Part shown: piece by piece, positions 1-9,125 of the stretch | How the letters are laid out: every line of letters begins with the position of its first letter | Position numbering within the stretch: the first letter of the stretch is position 1 | Assembly: GCF_002561455.1 (NCBI RefSeq) | Contig: NZ_NTUP01000067.1 | Location: 1 to 48,893, forward strand | Length of the DNA: 48,893 nt | Direction: 5' to 3' | From: Bacillus sp. AFS015802 | GTDB taxonomy: Bacteria > Bacillota > Bacilli > Bacillales > Bacillaceae_B | Made by a program: the position numbers and the translations under genes | The notes under the pieces: model-generated | Seen by the model: the letters and a program-made list of their open reading frames with translations, nothing else | Database searches by the model: none | What the model was told of the DNA's origin: nothing

Positions 1-7
1 GAAAATT

Positions 8-47
8 AAAAAAGGTGAATTTGAGCACCCTCAAATTCACCTTTTTT
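8..47 (-). terminator. Bidirectional Rho-independent terminator
   Basis: A 17-bp perfect inverted repeat (8-24 with 31-47) has A-run and T-run flanks and a 6-nt loop. It closes the lipoprotein gene on the minus strand and could also serve a plus-strand gene left of the window. Confidence 0.85.
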
Positions 48-58
48 CTATTAGAGAC

Positions 59-78
59 TAGTTTTGTCCCAGCCTCTT
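59..78 (-). repeat. Copy 1 of a dispersed 20-bp repeat (AAGAGGCTGGGACA core)
   Basis: On the minus strand this 20-mer differs by one base from 20274-20293. It lies between the lipoprotein stop codon and its terminator, so it would be in the 3' untranslated region. Its function is unknown. Confidence 0.6.
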
Positions 79-84
79 TTATGT

Positions 85-837
85 TTATTGTACTTCTACT
101 GTTTCCATTGTGTGTTCGTGTATTTCTTCTCCTTTGGTGACATGCACCTGTACATTATAAGAACCTTTTTCCGGGAATGTATAGGCACCGCTGTATTTCC
201 CGGCTTCTGCAGGAGTCAGATCCACCCATTCATGTTTCTCCTGGCCGTCTTGATAAATTTCTAAACGAACTTTGGCGTCTTCCAGTGCAGATTCTTCATT
301 TTCAACATGCACCATCATGTCAGCTTCTTCTCCGGCTGTAATACTGTCAGGTTTCATCAGATGAATGGACACGGTACTTTCATGGTCACCATGGTGGTGA
401 TCATCTCCTGCTTTCCCATGTTCCCCTGCTTCTACTTCACCGATCGCAATTTCTGTTTTTGGCATCGTGTGCATGTCGCGGGCGGTCACATGGACCTGCA
501 CTGTATACATGCCGTCTTCTTTAAACGTCTTCTCAGCCTTATATACACCACCCTTTTGATGTTTGGCTTCGATCATTTCGCTTTCATCTTTCTGACCATT
601 TTTCCAGATTTCGTATTTCACTTCACCAGCATCGTCGACGTTCTCATCACCTTGTGTGACCTTCGTGGAAAGAGAAATGGTTTCACCCTTATCCCCTTTT
701 TCAGGCACGTCTAACGTTGCCTCGATTGCTTCTAATTTCTCATCATCTTTTGCCCCGTTATTTTCATTTGAATTACCGCATGCAGCGATAATCAAAGCAA
801 GGGAACCTACGAGCATATACAAGCTTATTTTCTTCAT
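85..837 (-). CDS. YtkA-like lipoprotein with two tandem domains
   Basis: A 250-residue secreted lipoprotein. The N-terminus is a signal peptide ending in a lipobox (LIIAAC, lipidated Cys20), so it should be anchored on the outer face of the membrane. Two related beta-sandwich-type repeats follow, at about residues 35-135 and 150-250. Each has an 'EIW/Y-x-GQ' strand, a G-x-Y strand and a 'VQVHVT' strand, which resembles the YtkA/FixH-like family. The repeats are joined by a His/Asp-rich linker (about 137-155, including a DDHHHGDH run). SD AAAGGAGAA precedes the ATG. The gene has its own terminator, and another terminator separates it from yhgE upstream. Metal binding by the linker is inference, and the exact role is unknown. 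Confidence 0.75.
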   Translation of the reverse strand: MKKISLYMLVGSLALIIAACGNSNENNGAKDDEKLEAIEATLDVPEKGDKGETISLSTKVTQGDENVDDAGEVKYEIWKNGQKDESEMIEAKHQKGGVYKAEKTFKEDGMYTVQVHVTARDMHTMPKTEIAIGEVEAGEHGKAGDDHHHGDHESTVSIHLMKPDSITAGEEADMMVHVENEESALEDAKVRLEIYQDGQEKHEWVDLTPAEAGKYSGAYTFPEKGSYNVQVHVTKGEEIHEHTMETVEVQ

Positions 838-937
838 GACACTATTCTCCTTTAGACATTTTTACTTCACCATTATGTACCCCTCAACCATTAGTATACA
901 CGTTCATGTTCACGAAGGGTTTGTCCATTTAATGAAG

Positions 938-975
938 AAAAAACGGCAGATGTGTGTGACATCTGCCGTTTTTTT
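938..975 (-). terminator. Terminator of yhgE
   Basis: A 15-bp perfect stem with a 3-6 nt loop, flanked by A and T runs, directly downstream of the yhgE stop codon on the minus strand. Confidence 0.85.
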
Positions 976-977
976 CC

Positions 978-3176
978 TTAAGCTTCTACTGTTTTCGTAT
1001 ATTGTTTCTTGAATAGACCTACAAAGAACACGGCCGTCAATGCGACGAACACAATGAAGTAGCCAAGCAGGATGAAGAGGTTCTGCCACATGAAGGTAAA
1101 GTCCCCGCTTGAAATGACCGCTTTGAAGGCTGATACCGAGTATGTCATCGGTAACAGTGCACTGATTGGTTGCAGTGCAGTCGGAATTAGTTCGAGTGGG
1201 AATGTACCCGCACTCGTTGTTAATTGCAGAATCAAGATGATGATGGCGACGAATCGTCCCGGATCACCAAGGATTGTAACCAGCATTTGAATCAATGCCA
1301 GGAATGTAAGACTTGTAATAATCGTAGAAAGTAAGAATAATGGTACACTTTCCACTTCAAGACCCAATCCAAAGAGTAAGATCGCTGCTGCAATCAGTGA
1401 TTGGATGATCCCGACTGTCGTCAGGACAGTGAATTTACCCATGAACCAGCTCATTCCGCTTGATGGGCGGTCGGATGGTTCCCGGAGTGGGTACACAATT
1501 GAGATTAATAGTGCTCCTACGAATAGCCCAAGAGACAAGAAATAAGGAGCAAATCCAGTTCCGTAGTTTGGAACATGATTGATTTTCTCATTTTTCACGT
1601 CCACAGGACCTGCCATCATGTCGTACGTATCATCATCGGCTTTGACACTGTTGGCTTCTTTTGCGGCGTCTTTTAATTTTGTTTCATATTGTGTTGTTCC
1701 ATTTGATAGTTTCTTTGATCCATCTGCAAGCTCCGTTGAACCATCAGCTAGCTTCTTGGATCCATCTGCCAATTGATTGGAACCGTCATATACCCTGTTC
1801 AGACCCGAGCTAAGTTCGTTCGCACCTGAAGCCAGGCTTACTGTACCCTGGTATACGTCTCCAAGTTTTTCATTTAATAACCCGTAGTTTTCCACTACTT
1901 TGTTTTGACCGGCTACAAGCTGATTAGAACCTTCATCCAGCTGAGCAGATCCGGCCACAAGCTGATCGACACCGCCTTGTAGCTTCTTCTGACCTTCGTT
2001 TAATGCACCAATTCCCCCGGCAAGAGAGTTCGCTCCTTTTTGAAGCTCAGTGGCACCATTGCTTAAAGCACCGGTACCCGTTTCAAGTCCGGAAGCCCCC
2101 TGCTTGATTTGATTGATGGCAGCCTTTAATTCAGCCTGCTTTTCTTCAGGCAGGCTTCCCATATATGGAGCCAATTCACTTTCAAGCTTTGAGGCTCCTG
2201 CTCCGATTGCCTGAGCACCGGCTTGTGCACTGTCGGCTCCGCCTTTCAGGGCGCCGATCTTTTCAGCCAGGGTTTGAGATCCTGCTTGCAGTTTGGCTGT
2301 ATTGTCCACCGCGCTGTCAAGTCCAGCATCCACTTGTTCCAATCCGGCCTTGCTTTTATCGATTCCGGCAGCAAGAGAATTTAATCCAGATTGGACATCC
2401 TGTGTCCCTTTATACAGTTGTTGAGATTTATCGGTCATGACCCCAACACCGTCAGATAATTCTTGAGAACCATTTGCTAGTTTCTCTGCACCTGCACGGG
2501 TTTTCGCCACACCGTCCGTCATCTCGACATTTTTTTCTGCAAGGACCGCTAAATTGTCCTTAAGCTTAGTGGCACCTTGAGACAGATCAATGGCTCCGTT
2601 GTTGATTTCGCCCGCTTTATCGCTGGCAGTCTGAAAGCCATCTCCCATTTCCTGAATCTTATCAAACATCGTTTCAGCATATGTTTCTGAAACGGATTTA
2701 GAGAGACTGGCTTTGATTTCTTTCATCGCCGTATCCCCGATTTGCGCAGATAAGAAGTTAAAGCTTTCATTCGGTACATATTTCAGAGAAAGCTTTTGAG
2801 GATTTTCTTCTAACAATGTTGTACCATTCTCAGAGAAATCCTCTGGAATTTCCACAAGCATGTAATAGTCCTGTTCCTTTAGATTCTTATAGCCTTCCTC
2901 TTTATCGACGAAGTGAAAATCGAATTGATCGCTATCCTTCAACTTATCTACAAGATCCGATCCGATATGCAATTCCTTTCCGTCAAACTCCGCGCCCTGA
3001 TCGCTGTTGACGACGGCTACGGGAAGGTCGGAAAGCTGCTCGTATGGATCCCAGAATGCCCATAGGAACATGCCGCTGTACAGTACAGGAATAAAAAGAA
3101 CGGCCAGTATCGGGATGAGAAGTTTTTTATTGCGGAAAATCGCTTTGAATTCTGAACCAATAAATGATTTCTTCAT
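978..3176 (-). CDS. yhgE: YhgE/Pip family membrane protein
   Basis: A 732-residue membrane protein of the YhgE/Pip family, related to the membrane part of ABC-2-type exporters and to phage-infection protein. One transmembrane helix lies near residues 20-40. A large extracellular region follows (about 45-540) whose centre, about 185-510, is made of many heptad-like repeats of the form 'L-x-x-G-x-x-x-L' with recurrent 'LADGS' and 'GAxxL' units, probably a long helical or coiled-coil stalk. The C-terminal 180 residues hold about six transmembrane helices. SD AGGAGG lies 7 bp before the ATG. The neighbouring tetR upstream on the same strand matches the B. subtilis yhgD-yhgE arrangement, where the TetR protein is the likely local repressor. 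The transported substrate is not known. Confidence 0.88.
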   Translation of the reverse strand: MKKSFIGSEFKAIFRNKKLLIPILAVLFIPVLYSGMFLWAFWDPYEQLSDLPVAVVNSDQGAEFDGKELHIGSDLVDKLKDSDQFDFHFVDKEEGYKNLKEQDYYMLVEIPEDFSENGTTLLEENPQKLSLKYVPNESFNFLSAQIGDTAMKEIKASLSKSVSETYAETMFDKIQEMGDGFQTASDKAGEINNGAIDLSQGATKLKDNLAVLAEKNVEMTDGVAKTRAGAEKLANGSQELSDGVGVMTDKSQQLYKGTQDVQSGLNSLAAGIDKSKAGLEQVDAGLDSAVDNTAKLQAGSQTLAEKIGALKGGADSAQAGAQAIGAGASKLESELAPYMGSLPEEKQAELKAAINQIKQGASGLETGTGALSNGATELQKGANSLAGGIGALNEGQKKLQGGVDQLVAGSAQLDEGSNQLVAGQNKVVENYGLLNEKLGDVYQGTVSLASGANELSSGLNRVYDGSNQLADGSKKLADGSTELADGSKKLSNGTTQYETKLKDAAKEANSVKADDDTYDMMAGPVDVKNEKINHVPNYGTGFAPYFLSLGLFVGALLISIVYPLREPSDRPSSGMSWFMGKFTVLTTVGIIQSLIAAAILLFGLGLEVESVPLFLLSTIITSLTFLALIQMLVTILGDPGRFVAIIILILQLTTSAGTFPLELIPTALQPISALLPMTYSVSAFKAVISSGDFTFMWQNLFILLGYFIVFVALTAVFFVGLFKKQYTKTVEA

Positions 3177-3219
3177 GTTTTCCTCCTATTATTTTTAAAA
3201 TTGAACTATTGACCAATTA

Positions 3220-3232
3220 GACCAAACGGTCA
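3220..3232 (-). promoter_or_regulatory. Candidate TetR operator upstream of yhgE
   Basis: The minus strand reads TGACCGTTTGGTC, followed by a TTGGTCA motif so that TGACC and GGTCA bracket 23 bp (3210-3232). Nearly the same word (TGACCGTTTGACCA) lies just upstream of tetR at 3890-3903. A word shared by the regulator and its neighbour suggests a common operator. This is inference without footprint data. Confidence 0.45.
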
Positions 3233-3299
3233 TCAGGGAGCAAAAAAATAAATGACTATTTTATTCGATTGGTCATTTTTTACCAAAAATGAAGGACTA

Positions 3300-3872
3300 T
3301 CAATTCGATAACCCTTTAATGATATACAGCTCAAACAAGTTGGCTATTTCATCTTTATCAAGTGGACCGTGGGTACGTTCCCAATCGAAGATCAAGGAAA
3401 CATAGAGCTTAAGCAAAACGAATGCCGTCATTTCAGGGTTGCATGGCTTAATCGCTTTTGATGCTACCGCCTTTTCGATACGCTTACTCAAGAATTCAAC
3501 GACCACTTTTTCCATGCGGTCAATGACTTCTGATACAGCAGGTGTACCCATCTCCCTTGCTTCCTGGTACAGCTTGATGGTCAGTTTATGTTCTTTGCGG
3601 AATTCGAGTAAACGGAACAGCGCATGATGTACATTTTCCGAAAATGTCGCTTCCGGATCAATCACTTCTTCTGCTTCAAATGTCATTTCATTTATTAATG
3701 ATGAGACAATTTCGTCGAACAATTCTTCCTTGTTCTTAAAAAACGTGTAAATGGTTCCTTTTCCGACATTCGCCAGTTTCGCTACTTGATCCATCGTTGT
3801 CGCTTTATATCCAAACAATGAAAAAGAATTGGTAGCGGCATCGAGAATTTGTTTCCTTCGATCAATCGCCAT
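3300..3872 (-). CDS. yhgD: TetR/AcrR family transcriptional repressor (YhgD-like)
   Basis: A 190-residue regulator. The N-terminal TetR helix-turn-helix spans about residues 5-50 (RRKQILDAATNSF, then a 'TTMDQVAKLANVGKGTIYTFF' type recognition segment). The all-helical C-terminal half would bind a ligand and dimerise. A longer frame begins at a GTG five codons upstream, but that GTG overlaps the GAGGAG SD, so the ATG at 3872 is the better start. It lies directly upstream of yhgE on the same strand and probably represses it and itself. Confidence 0.85.
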   Translation of the reverse strand: MAIDRRKQILDAATNSFSLFGYKATTMDQVAKLANVGKGTIYTFFKNKEELFDEIVSSLINEMTFEAEEVIDPEATFSENVHHALFRLLEFRKEHKLTIKLYQEAREMGTPAVSEVIDRMEKVVVEFLSKRIEKAVASKAIKPCNPEMTAFVLLKLYVSLIFDWERTHGPLDKDEIANLFELYIIKGLSN

Positions 3873-3889
3873 ACACTCACTCCTCACTT

Positions 3890-3903
3890 TGACCGTTTGA
3901 CCA
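3890..3903 (+). promoter_or_regulatory. Candidate TetR operator upstream of tetR
   Basis: TGACCGTTTGACCA, about 18 bp upstream of the tetR start codon. It shares its first 10 bases with the motif at 3220-3232 upstream of yhgE. It is an imperfect palindrome and would fit autoregulation (inference). Confidence 0.4.
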
Positions 3904-4058
3904 TATTTGTAATTTAGTCATTTTGTTAACATTGATAAATTTATCACATCTTATATCAATACACAAGTTTTTTTTTCGCTTTCCACTTCATCCTTCCTTC
4001 ATATCGAATAAGCCCTCTTGAATAGGTTATAGGTATAAGGTTTGTAAGGAGGCGTCAT

Positions 4059-5465
4059 ATGAATATTTACGTAGTAAAAAGCGGGGATTCACTATGGTCG
4101 ATTGCGTCGAGGTACGGGACTGATGTCAACCAGATCGCTTACGGAAATCAATTAAAGAACCCAAATATACTCATAATCGGACAAAGTCTCCTCATCCCGG
4201 ACCCCTTAAAGGAGTATATCGTGCAGCCAGGGGATACATTGTATAATATAAGCCAAAAGTATCGTACGGATTTCAATGAATTAAAAGCATTCAATCAAAT
4301 TTCTGACCCTTCCTCACTATTTGTCGGTCAGTTGATCGTGATGCCTGCCTTCCTATACACGGTTAAATCAGGGGATACCCTCTACACCATTTCATATAAT
4401 TATAAAGTTCCCATTCAAGAGATTCTAAATGCGAATGATATTCCTAATCCTTCCCTTATTTATCCCAATGAACAGATTCGGATTCCTAACAGCAAACGTG
4501 TAACGGAAGTGAATGCCTACACGACCCGTACAGACAATGAAGGGGTAGCGGAAGTGAATGGTTTGGGAAGCTATTTCACGTATCTTTCCCCCTTCACCCA
4601 CTCCATCAAAGAGGATGGCTCCGTAACAGAACTGAACGATAACGGTCTTATTTCTGCCGCGTACAAACAAAATGTCGACCCGTTATTGGTTTTGACCAAT
4701 TATGTGGATGGAAAGTTCAACTCTGATCTCGTGGCAACGATTTTAAGAAATGAAACTCTGCAAAATACGTTGATTTCTTCCATTCTAAAAAAAATGGAAA
4801 CAAAAGGTTATAAAGGTTTGAACATTGATTTCGAATACGTTTATCCTGAGGACCGCGAAAATTATAATTCCTTTTTAAGAAGGACCGTGTCCGCATTAAA
4901 ACCCAAAGGTTATTCCGTCTCTACCGCTCTAGCCCCGAAAATAAAGGGCGATCAAAAAGGGCTTTTATATGAAGCTCATGACTATAAGGCTCACGGGGAA
5001 ATCGTCGATTTTGTTGTGCTCATGACTTACGAATGGGGATGGGCTGGCGGTAAGCCATGGGCGATCGCTCCCATTAATGAAGTCAAAAAAGTGCTGGACT
5101 ACGCCGTCACCGTCATTCCAAGCAGGAAAATCCTCATGGGAACTCCTTTATATGGACGTGACTGGAAAGTCCCATGGGTGGATGGCACTTTCGCGAAAAC
5201 CGTCTCACCCCATGGTGCACTTGATCTGGCAAGCAAATACGGAGTGCGCATTCAATACAATGACCAATATCAGTCCCCGTTCTTTACGTATTGGGATGAA
5301 AACGGTCAGCAGCATGAAGTCTGGTTTGAAGATGCACGAAGCATGCTGGCAAAACAAAAAGTGCTTGACGACTATCAATTAAGGGGGCTGAGCTACTGGG
5401 TCCTCGGTTCTGCCTTTCCACAGAACTGGTTGCTTCAGCACTCCAGATACCGGGTTATGAAGTGA
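4059..5465 (+). CDS. Three-LysM, GH18 spore peptidoglycan glucosaminidase-like protein (SleL/YaaH type)
   Basis: 468 residues. Three LysM peptidoglycan-binding modules (about 2-47, 53-95 and 99-142, each starting with 'Y-x-V-K/Q-x-GD-S/T-L') precede a glycoside hydrolase family 18 domain (about 150-465). The catalytic motif NIDFE is at 255-259, with Glu259 as the expected acid/base. There is no signal peptide, as is usual for spore-assembled enzymes of the SleL/YaaH/YdhD group, which cut cortex muramic-delta-lactam peptidoglycan during germination. SD AAGGAGG lies 6 bp before the ATG. It is transcribed alone, divergent from tetR. The family is clear, but the exact orthologue among YaaH, YdhD and YvbX is not. 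Confidence 0.85.
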   Translation: MNIYVVKSGDSLWSIASRYGTDVNQIAYGNQLKNPNILIIGQSLLIPDPLKEYIVQPGDTLYNISQKYRTDFNELKAFNQISDPSSLFVGQLIVMPAFLYTVKSGDTLYTISYNYKVPIQEILNANDIPNPSLIYPNEQIRIPNSKRVTEVNAYTTRTDNEGVAEVNGLGSYFTYLSPFTHSIKEDGSVTELNDNGLISAAYKQNVDPLLVLTNYVDGKFNSDLVATILRNETLQNTLISSILKKMETKGYKGLNIDFEYVYPEDRENYNSFLRRTVSALKPKGYSVSTALAPKIKGDQKGLLYEAHDYKAHGEIVDFVVLMTYEWGWAGGKPWAIAPINEVKKVLDYAVTVIPSRKILMGTPLYGRDWKVPWVDGTFAKTVSPHGALDLASKYGVRIQYNDQYQSPFFTYWDENGQQHEVWFEDARSMLAKQKVLDDYQLRGLSYWVLGSAFPQNWLLQHSRYRVMK

Positions 5466-5524
5466 GGATGGCACCTTCCATTGTGGGGTGCTATCTCGTT
5501 GTATGTGTCTCCCTGTAAGGAAAC

Positions 5525-5557
5525 CGAAAAAAAGACCACCAGTCACCCGGCAGTCTT
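5525..5557 (-). terminator. Terminator of the hemEHY operon
   Basis: On the minus strand a 9-bp stem (with two G-U pairs) is followed by a run of T just after hemY. It lies between convergent genes. Confidence 0.7.
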
Positions 5558-5564
5558 AAAAAAA

Positions 5565-6965
5565 TCATGTTAAATACTCCAACACTTTCAATACGGTCTT
5601 CTCCCCCTGACCAATACAGTCGGGAATACTCAAACCATCATATGAGCTGCCGGCGATAAATACGCCTGGAAGAGTGGCTTCTGCCTGACTATACATATCT
5701 TGAATACGTTCCCCGTGGCCAACCGTATATTGAGGCATAGAGTTTTTGTATCGGGTGACGATGGTAAAATCCGGTGACCCTTCGATTTCCATGATTTTGC
5801 TCAAATCATCGAGGACGATCTGTTCGATGTGATCATCGGACAAATCGACGATGGTTTCATCACCTGACTTGCCAAGGTAGCATCGCAATAAGGCTTTTCC
5901 TTCCGGAGCCGTGTGGGGCCATTTTTTATGGGTCCAGGTTCCGGCGGTCAAGGAGTAATCACTGTTTCTCGATACAAGGAATTCTGTTCCGGCGATGTCT
6001 TTTTTTATGGCCTCTTGTGAAAATCCCATTGCAACCGTCGCCACTGATGTCGCCGGCATGTCTTTTAAGAACGCTAAGAAAGGGTACGAGGAGAACATGG
6101 ACTGCAATACATGATGAGGGGTGGTGACGATGACGCTGTCGGCTTCCAGCTGTTCCCCGTTCGTCAAGGTGATCGTATAATCATCACCGGCTTCTTTTTC
6201 GATGTTGGTCACTTTCATGCCTTTGTATACTGTATTGGGCCCGAGACCCGCTTCCATGGCATCGATCAGCGATTGGAGCCCCCCGGTGAAGGTCAAGAAA
6301 TTGCCTTCTTCATTTGAATCAGATGCTTGTCCGCTCCTTTTGATGCCGGCAATCAAGCTGCGATGTTTTTGTTCCAATTCATAGAGTTGCGGGAAGGTGG
6401 ACATTAAGCTTAATTGGTCGATATCACCGGCGAATATTCCCGTTAAGAGCGGTTCGATCAAATGGTCAACGACCTCATCCCCCATTCTCCTTCTAAAGAA
6501 TTTCCCCAGTGACTGATCTTCTCTTTCCTGCGAGCGGGGAAGGATGAAATCCGCTGCAGCCCTCATTTTTCCTGATAATGAAAATAAACTTGTTGTAATG
6601 AAAGGGGCGATTTGGGTTGGAATCCCTACGATGGAACCACCGGGTATAGGATAGAGTTCACCGCCTGCTATACAGAAGGATGTGCCTTTTCGATTCCGGA
6701 CGAGCGTGTCCTCCATCCCCAGCTTTTCCGCTAAGCGGGGAACTTCCAGTTTGCTTGATAAACAAGAATCCGGCCCCTTCTCGATCACATAGCCGTCCTT
6801 TTTCAGGGTTTGGACTTTTCCGCCTAATCGATGGGTGGCTTCTACAAGCTTTACTTCAATGGGAAGGTTTTTTTCTATTATTTCCTGTTGCAGATAGTAG
6901 GCCGTCGTCAATCCGGTGATTCCCCCACCAACGACCACGACCTTTTTGGTTTGTTGTTCCAACAC
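5565..6965 (-). CDS. hemY: Coproporphyrinogen III / protoporphyrinogen oxidase HemY (CgoX)
   Basis: A FAD-dependent oxidase of the coproporphyrin-dependent haem pathway, which in Firmicutes oxidises coproporphyrinogen III to coproporphyrin III. A Rossmann FAD motif (VVVVGGGITGL) lies at the N-terminus. The conserved 'LVEA..RLGGKVQT', 'FFRRRMGDEVV..LIEPLLTGIFAGD' and C-terminal 'G.SIPDCIGQG' segments match B. subtilis HemY end to end. The frame is open from an ATG at 6998, but no SD precedes it. An AAGAAGG sits 8 bp before a GTG at 6965, giving 466 residues with an N-terminus like B. subtilis HemY, so I chose that start. It is third in hemE-hemH-hemY, with an unusual hairpin between hemH and hemY. 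Confidence 0.9.
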   Translation of the reverse strand: MLEQQTKKVVVVGGGITGLTTAYYLQQEIIEKNLPIEVKLVEATHRLGGKVQTLKKDGYVIEKGPDSCLSSKLEVPRLAEKLGMEDTLVRNRKGTSFCIAGGELYPIPGGSIVGIPTQIAPFITTSLFSLSGKMRAAADFILPRSQEREDQSLGKFFRRRMGDEVVDHLIEPLLTGIFAGDIDQLSLMSTFPQLYELEQKHRSLIAGIKRSGQASDSNEEGNFLTFTGGLQSLIDAMEAGLGPNTVYKGMKVTNIEKEAGDDYTITLTNGEQLEADSVIVTTPHHVLQSMFSSYPFLAFLKDMPATSVATVAMGFSQEAIKKDIAGTEFLVSRNSDYSLTAGTWTHKKWPHTAPEGKALLRCYLGKSGDETIVDLSDDHIEQIVLDDLSKIMEIEGSPDFTIVTRYKNSMPQYTVGHGERIQDMYSQAEATLPGVFIAGSSYDGLSIPDCIGQGEKTVLKVLEYLT

Positions 6966-7011
6966 GTTCATCGCCTTCTTTAACAAAATATCTTCCATAT
7001 CAATAATAGAG

Positions 7012-7054
7012 AAGGACTAAAGCATTGAGCGTGAACTCATTTGCTTCAGTCCTT
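7012..7054 (-). other. Long stem-loop between hemH and hemY
   Basis: A 13-bp inverted repeat (7012-7024 with 7042-7054, one G-U pair) encloses a second 4-bp stem (TGAG/CTCA). No T-run follows, so it is not a classic terminator. It would fold in the hemH-hemY mRNA about 45 nt upstream of the hemY start. Confidence 0.65.
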
Positions 7055-7077
7055 CCTTTACAGCCAAAAACGGGAAA

Positions 7078-8010
7078 TTATTTTTTAAGATGTTTTAACA
7101 CGACATCTGCCATGGCGTCGATGAATTCCGGTTTGGCGTTTGGCATTTCAGGACGATAGTAGGAAGCACCGATATCGTCTGTCACCACTTTGCATTCATA
7201 ATCATTATCGTAGAGTACTTCCAGGTGATCAGCTACAAATCCTACCGGAGTGTAGACAAAAGTAGTATAGCCCTTTTCCTTATATAAGTCCCTGGTCAGG
7301 TCCTGGACGTCAGGTCCGATCCATGGATCCGGCGTATTCCCTTCACTTTGCCAGCCAACTGCGTATTCTTTCACTCCTGCACCTTCTGCAATCATCTTCG
7401 CTGTTTCTTCTAACTGCTTCGGATAAGGGTCCCCTGATTGCAGAATGCGCTCTGGAAGGCTGTGTGCCGAAACGATCAGAACCGCTTTGCTTCGTTCTTC
7501 GTCTGACATGGCAGCGTAGGTGTCTTTCACCTGATCCACCCAGTATTGAATGAATTTAGGTTCATCATACCAGCTTTCCACCGATGTAATCTGCGGTCCA
7601 CCGAGTTTTTCAGCCGTTTCTTTCGCACGCCCATTATATGACTTAACGCTGAACGTTGAGAAATGTGGGGCAAGTACAATCGAAACCGCTTCTTCGATAC
7701 CATCTTTATGCATTTGTTCCACTGCATCTTCAACAAAAGGTTCGATATGCTTCAGGCCGAGATACATCTTAAATTCAATATCATCTTGGGTCGCGTTTAA
7801 ATGTTCTTCAAGACTTTTTGCCTGATCCAGCGTAATCTTCGCCAATGGAGAAATTCCCCCGATGGCTTCGTAACGTCCGCGGAGGTCTTCAAGTAATTCA
7901 CTTGAAGGAGCCCTTCCGTGGCGGATATGTGTATAGTAGCGTTCCAGATCTTCTTCTTTATATGGCGTTCCATAGGCCATCACCAATAGACCCATTTTTC
8001 TCTTTGACAT
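7078..8010 (-). CDS. hemH: Ferrochelatase HemH (coproporphyrin ferrochelatase CpfC)
   Basis: 310 residues, the same size as the monomeric soluble Bacillus ferrochelatase. It inserts Fe2+ into the porphyrin macrocycle, coproporphyrin III in Firmicutes. The invariant His183 (in SAHSLPERI) and Glu264 (in [12 protein letters not shown]) fall at the same numbers as in the B. subtilis enzyme. It is the middle gene of hemE-hemH-hemY. Confidence 0.95.
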   Translation of the reverse strand: MSKRKMGLLVMAYGTPYKEEDLERYYTHIRHGRAPSSELLEDLRGRYEAIGGISPLAKITLDQAKSLEEHLNATQDDIEFKMYLGLKHIEPFVEDAVEQMHKDGIEEAVSIVLAPHFSTFSVKSYNGRAKETAEKLGGPQITSVESWYDEPKFIQYWVDQVKDTYAAMSDEERSKAVLIVSAHSLPERILQSGDPYPKQLEETAKMIAEGAGVKEYAVGWQSEGNTPDPWIGPDVQDLTRDLYKEKGYTTFVYTPVGFVADHLEVLYDNDYECKVVTDDIGASYYRPEMPNAKPEFIDAMADVVLKHLKK

Positions 8011-8093
8011 ACCAATTCACCTCATTGTCAGTTTCATACATTATTGTGCCATGTTTTTTTCATAGAATCCATGTAAAGACATGTGTGAATGTG

Positions 8094-9125
8094 CTATCTG
8101 GCACTGTATTCATGTACAAAGGCCGCTAATCGCTTTAATGTATCCGGATTAACTTGAGGAAAGACCCCGTGTCCCAAGTTAAAGATGTGGCCGGGAAGCT
8201 CGATTCCTTGATCCAGGATCTCTTTCGCTTTTTCTTCGATTACATCCCATGGGGCTAACAGAATCGCAGGATCCAGGTTACCCATTACTGTTTTGGAGAT
8301 GCCTCTTTCTCTTGCTTCGTTGATTGGTAATCTCCAATCAAGGCCCACTACATCAATGGGAAGATCATGCCATTCATTAGCCAAGTGACTTGCTCCGACA
8401 CCAAACATGATCAACGGTACGCTCTCTTCCTTCAATTCATTAAAGATTCTTTCCATTACAGGCTTGATGAACGTGCGATAATCCTGTACATTCAACGCAC
8501 CCACCCAGGAATCGAATATTTGGAAAGCAGATGCCCCAGCCTTGATCTGGGCTTTTGCATACGTGATTGTCATCGCTGCCAATTTATCCATTAACGCAAA
8601 CCAGGCTTGTGGTTCTGCATACATGAACGCTTTTGTTTTATTATAATTCTTGGAAGGTCCGCCTTCAATCATATAGCTTGCCATTGTAAAGGGCGCTCCG
8701 GCAAACCCGATCAACGGAACGGATAATTGTTCCTTTGTCAATAATTTGATTGTATCCAATACATAAGGAACATCCTGTTCCGGGTTGATTTCACCCAGCT
8801 TTTCAACATCCGCAGTCGTTCGGATGGGGTTATCGATTACAGGGCCGATCCCTGACTTGATCTCTACATCCACTCCTATCGAAGGAAGCGGTGACATGAT
8901 GTCCTTGTAGAGGATGGCTGCATCGACATCGTATTGTTCAACCGGAAGCCTTGTCACATACGCACAAAGTTCAGGCTGATGTGTAATTTCAAACAGGGAA
9001 TATTTCTCCTTGATCTTCCGGTATTCAGGTTGTGAACGACCGGCTTGCCTCATATACCAAACCGGAGTGTAGTCCGTTTTTTCTCCCCTTGCCGCTCGTA
9101 AAAATGTATCATTCATCTGTTTCAT
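8094..9125 (-). CDS. hemE: Uroporphyrinogen decarboxylase HemE
   Basis: 343 residues. It decarboxylates the four acetate side chains of uroporphyrinogen III to give coproporphyrinogen III. Signature segments are [18 protein letters not shown] near the N-terminus and '[17 protein letters not shown]' in the middle, plus 'FNLGHGVFP' near the end. First gene of the hemEHY operon. Two in-frame ATGs, at 9125 and 9116, compete: AAAGGTGG lies 12 bp before the first and AAAGGT 9 bp before the second, so the first three residues are uncertain. The gene is divergent from hmoB with about 280 bp between them. Confidence 0.95.
   Translation of the reverse strand: MKQMNDTFLRAARGEKTDYTPVWYMRQAGRSQPEYRKIKEKYSLFEITHQPELCAYVTRLPVEQYDVDAAILYKDIMSPLPSIGVDVEIKSGIGPVIDNPIRTTADVEKLGEINPEQDVPYVLDTIKLLTKEQLSVPLIGFAGAPFTMASYMIEGGPSKNYNKTKAFMYAEPQAWFALMDKLAAMTITYAKAQIKAGASAFQIFDSWVGALNVQDYRTFIKPVMERIFNELKEESVPLIMFGVGASHLANEWHDLPIDVVGLDWRLPINEARERGISKTVMGNLDPAILLAPWDVIEEKAKEILDQGIELPGHIFNLGHGVFPQVNPDTLKRLAAFVHEYSAR

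Noticed and set aside
307..714. Open frames antisense to the YtkA-like lipoprotein (135 and 118 codons)
   Set aside because: They are shadows of a well-supported gene with signal peptide, SD and terminator on the other strand.
3241..3290. Possible terminator after tetR
   Set aside because: The AATGAC/GTCATT pairing is short with a 14-nt loop, so I could not separate it from chance AT-rich pairing or a further operator half-site.
3990..4040. Sporulation sigma-E or sigma-K promoter for the LysM-GH18 gene
   Set aside because: CATA words are present, but neither the -10 extension nor a correctly spaced -35 fits the consensus.
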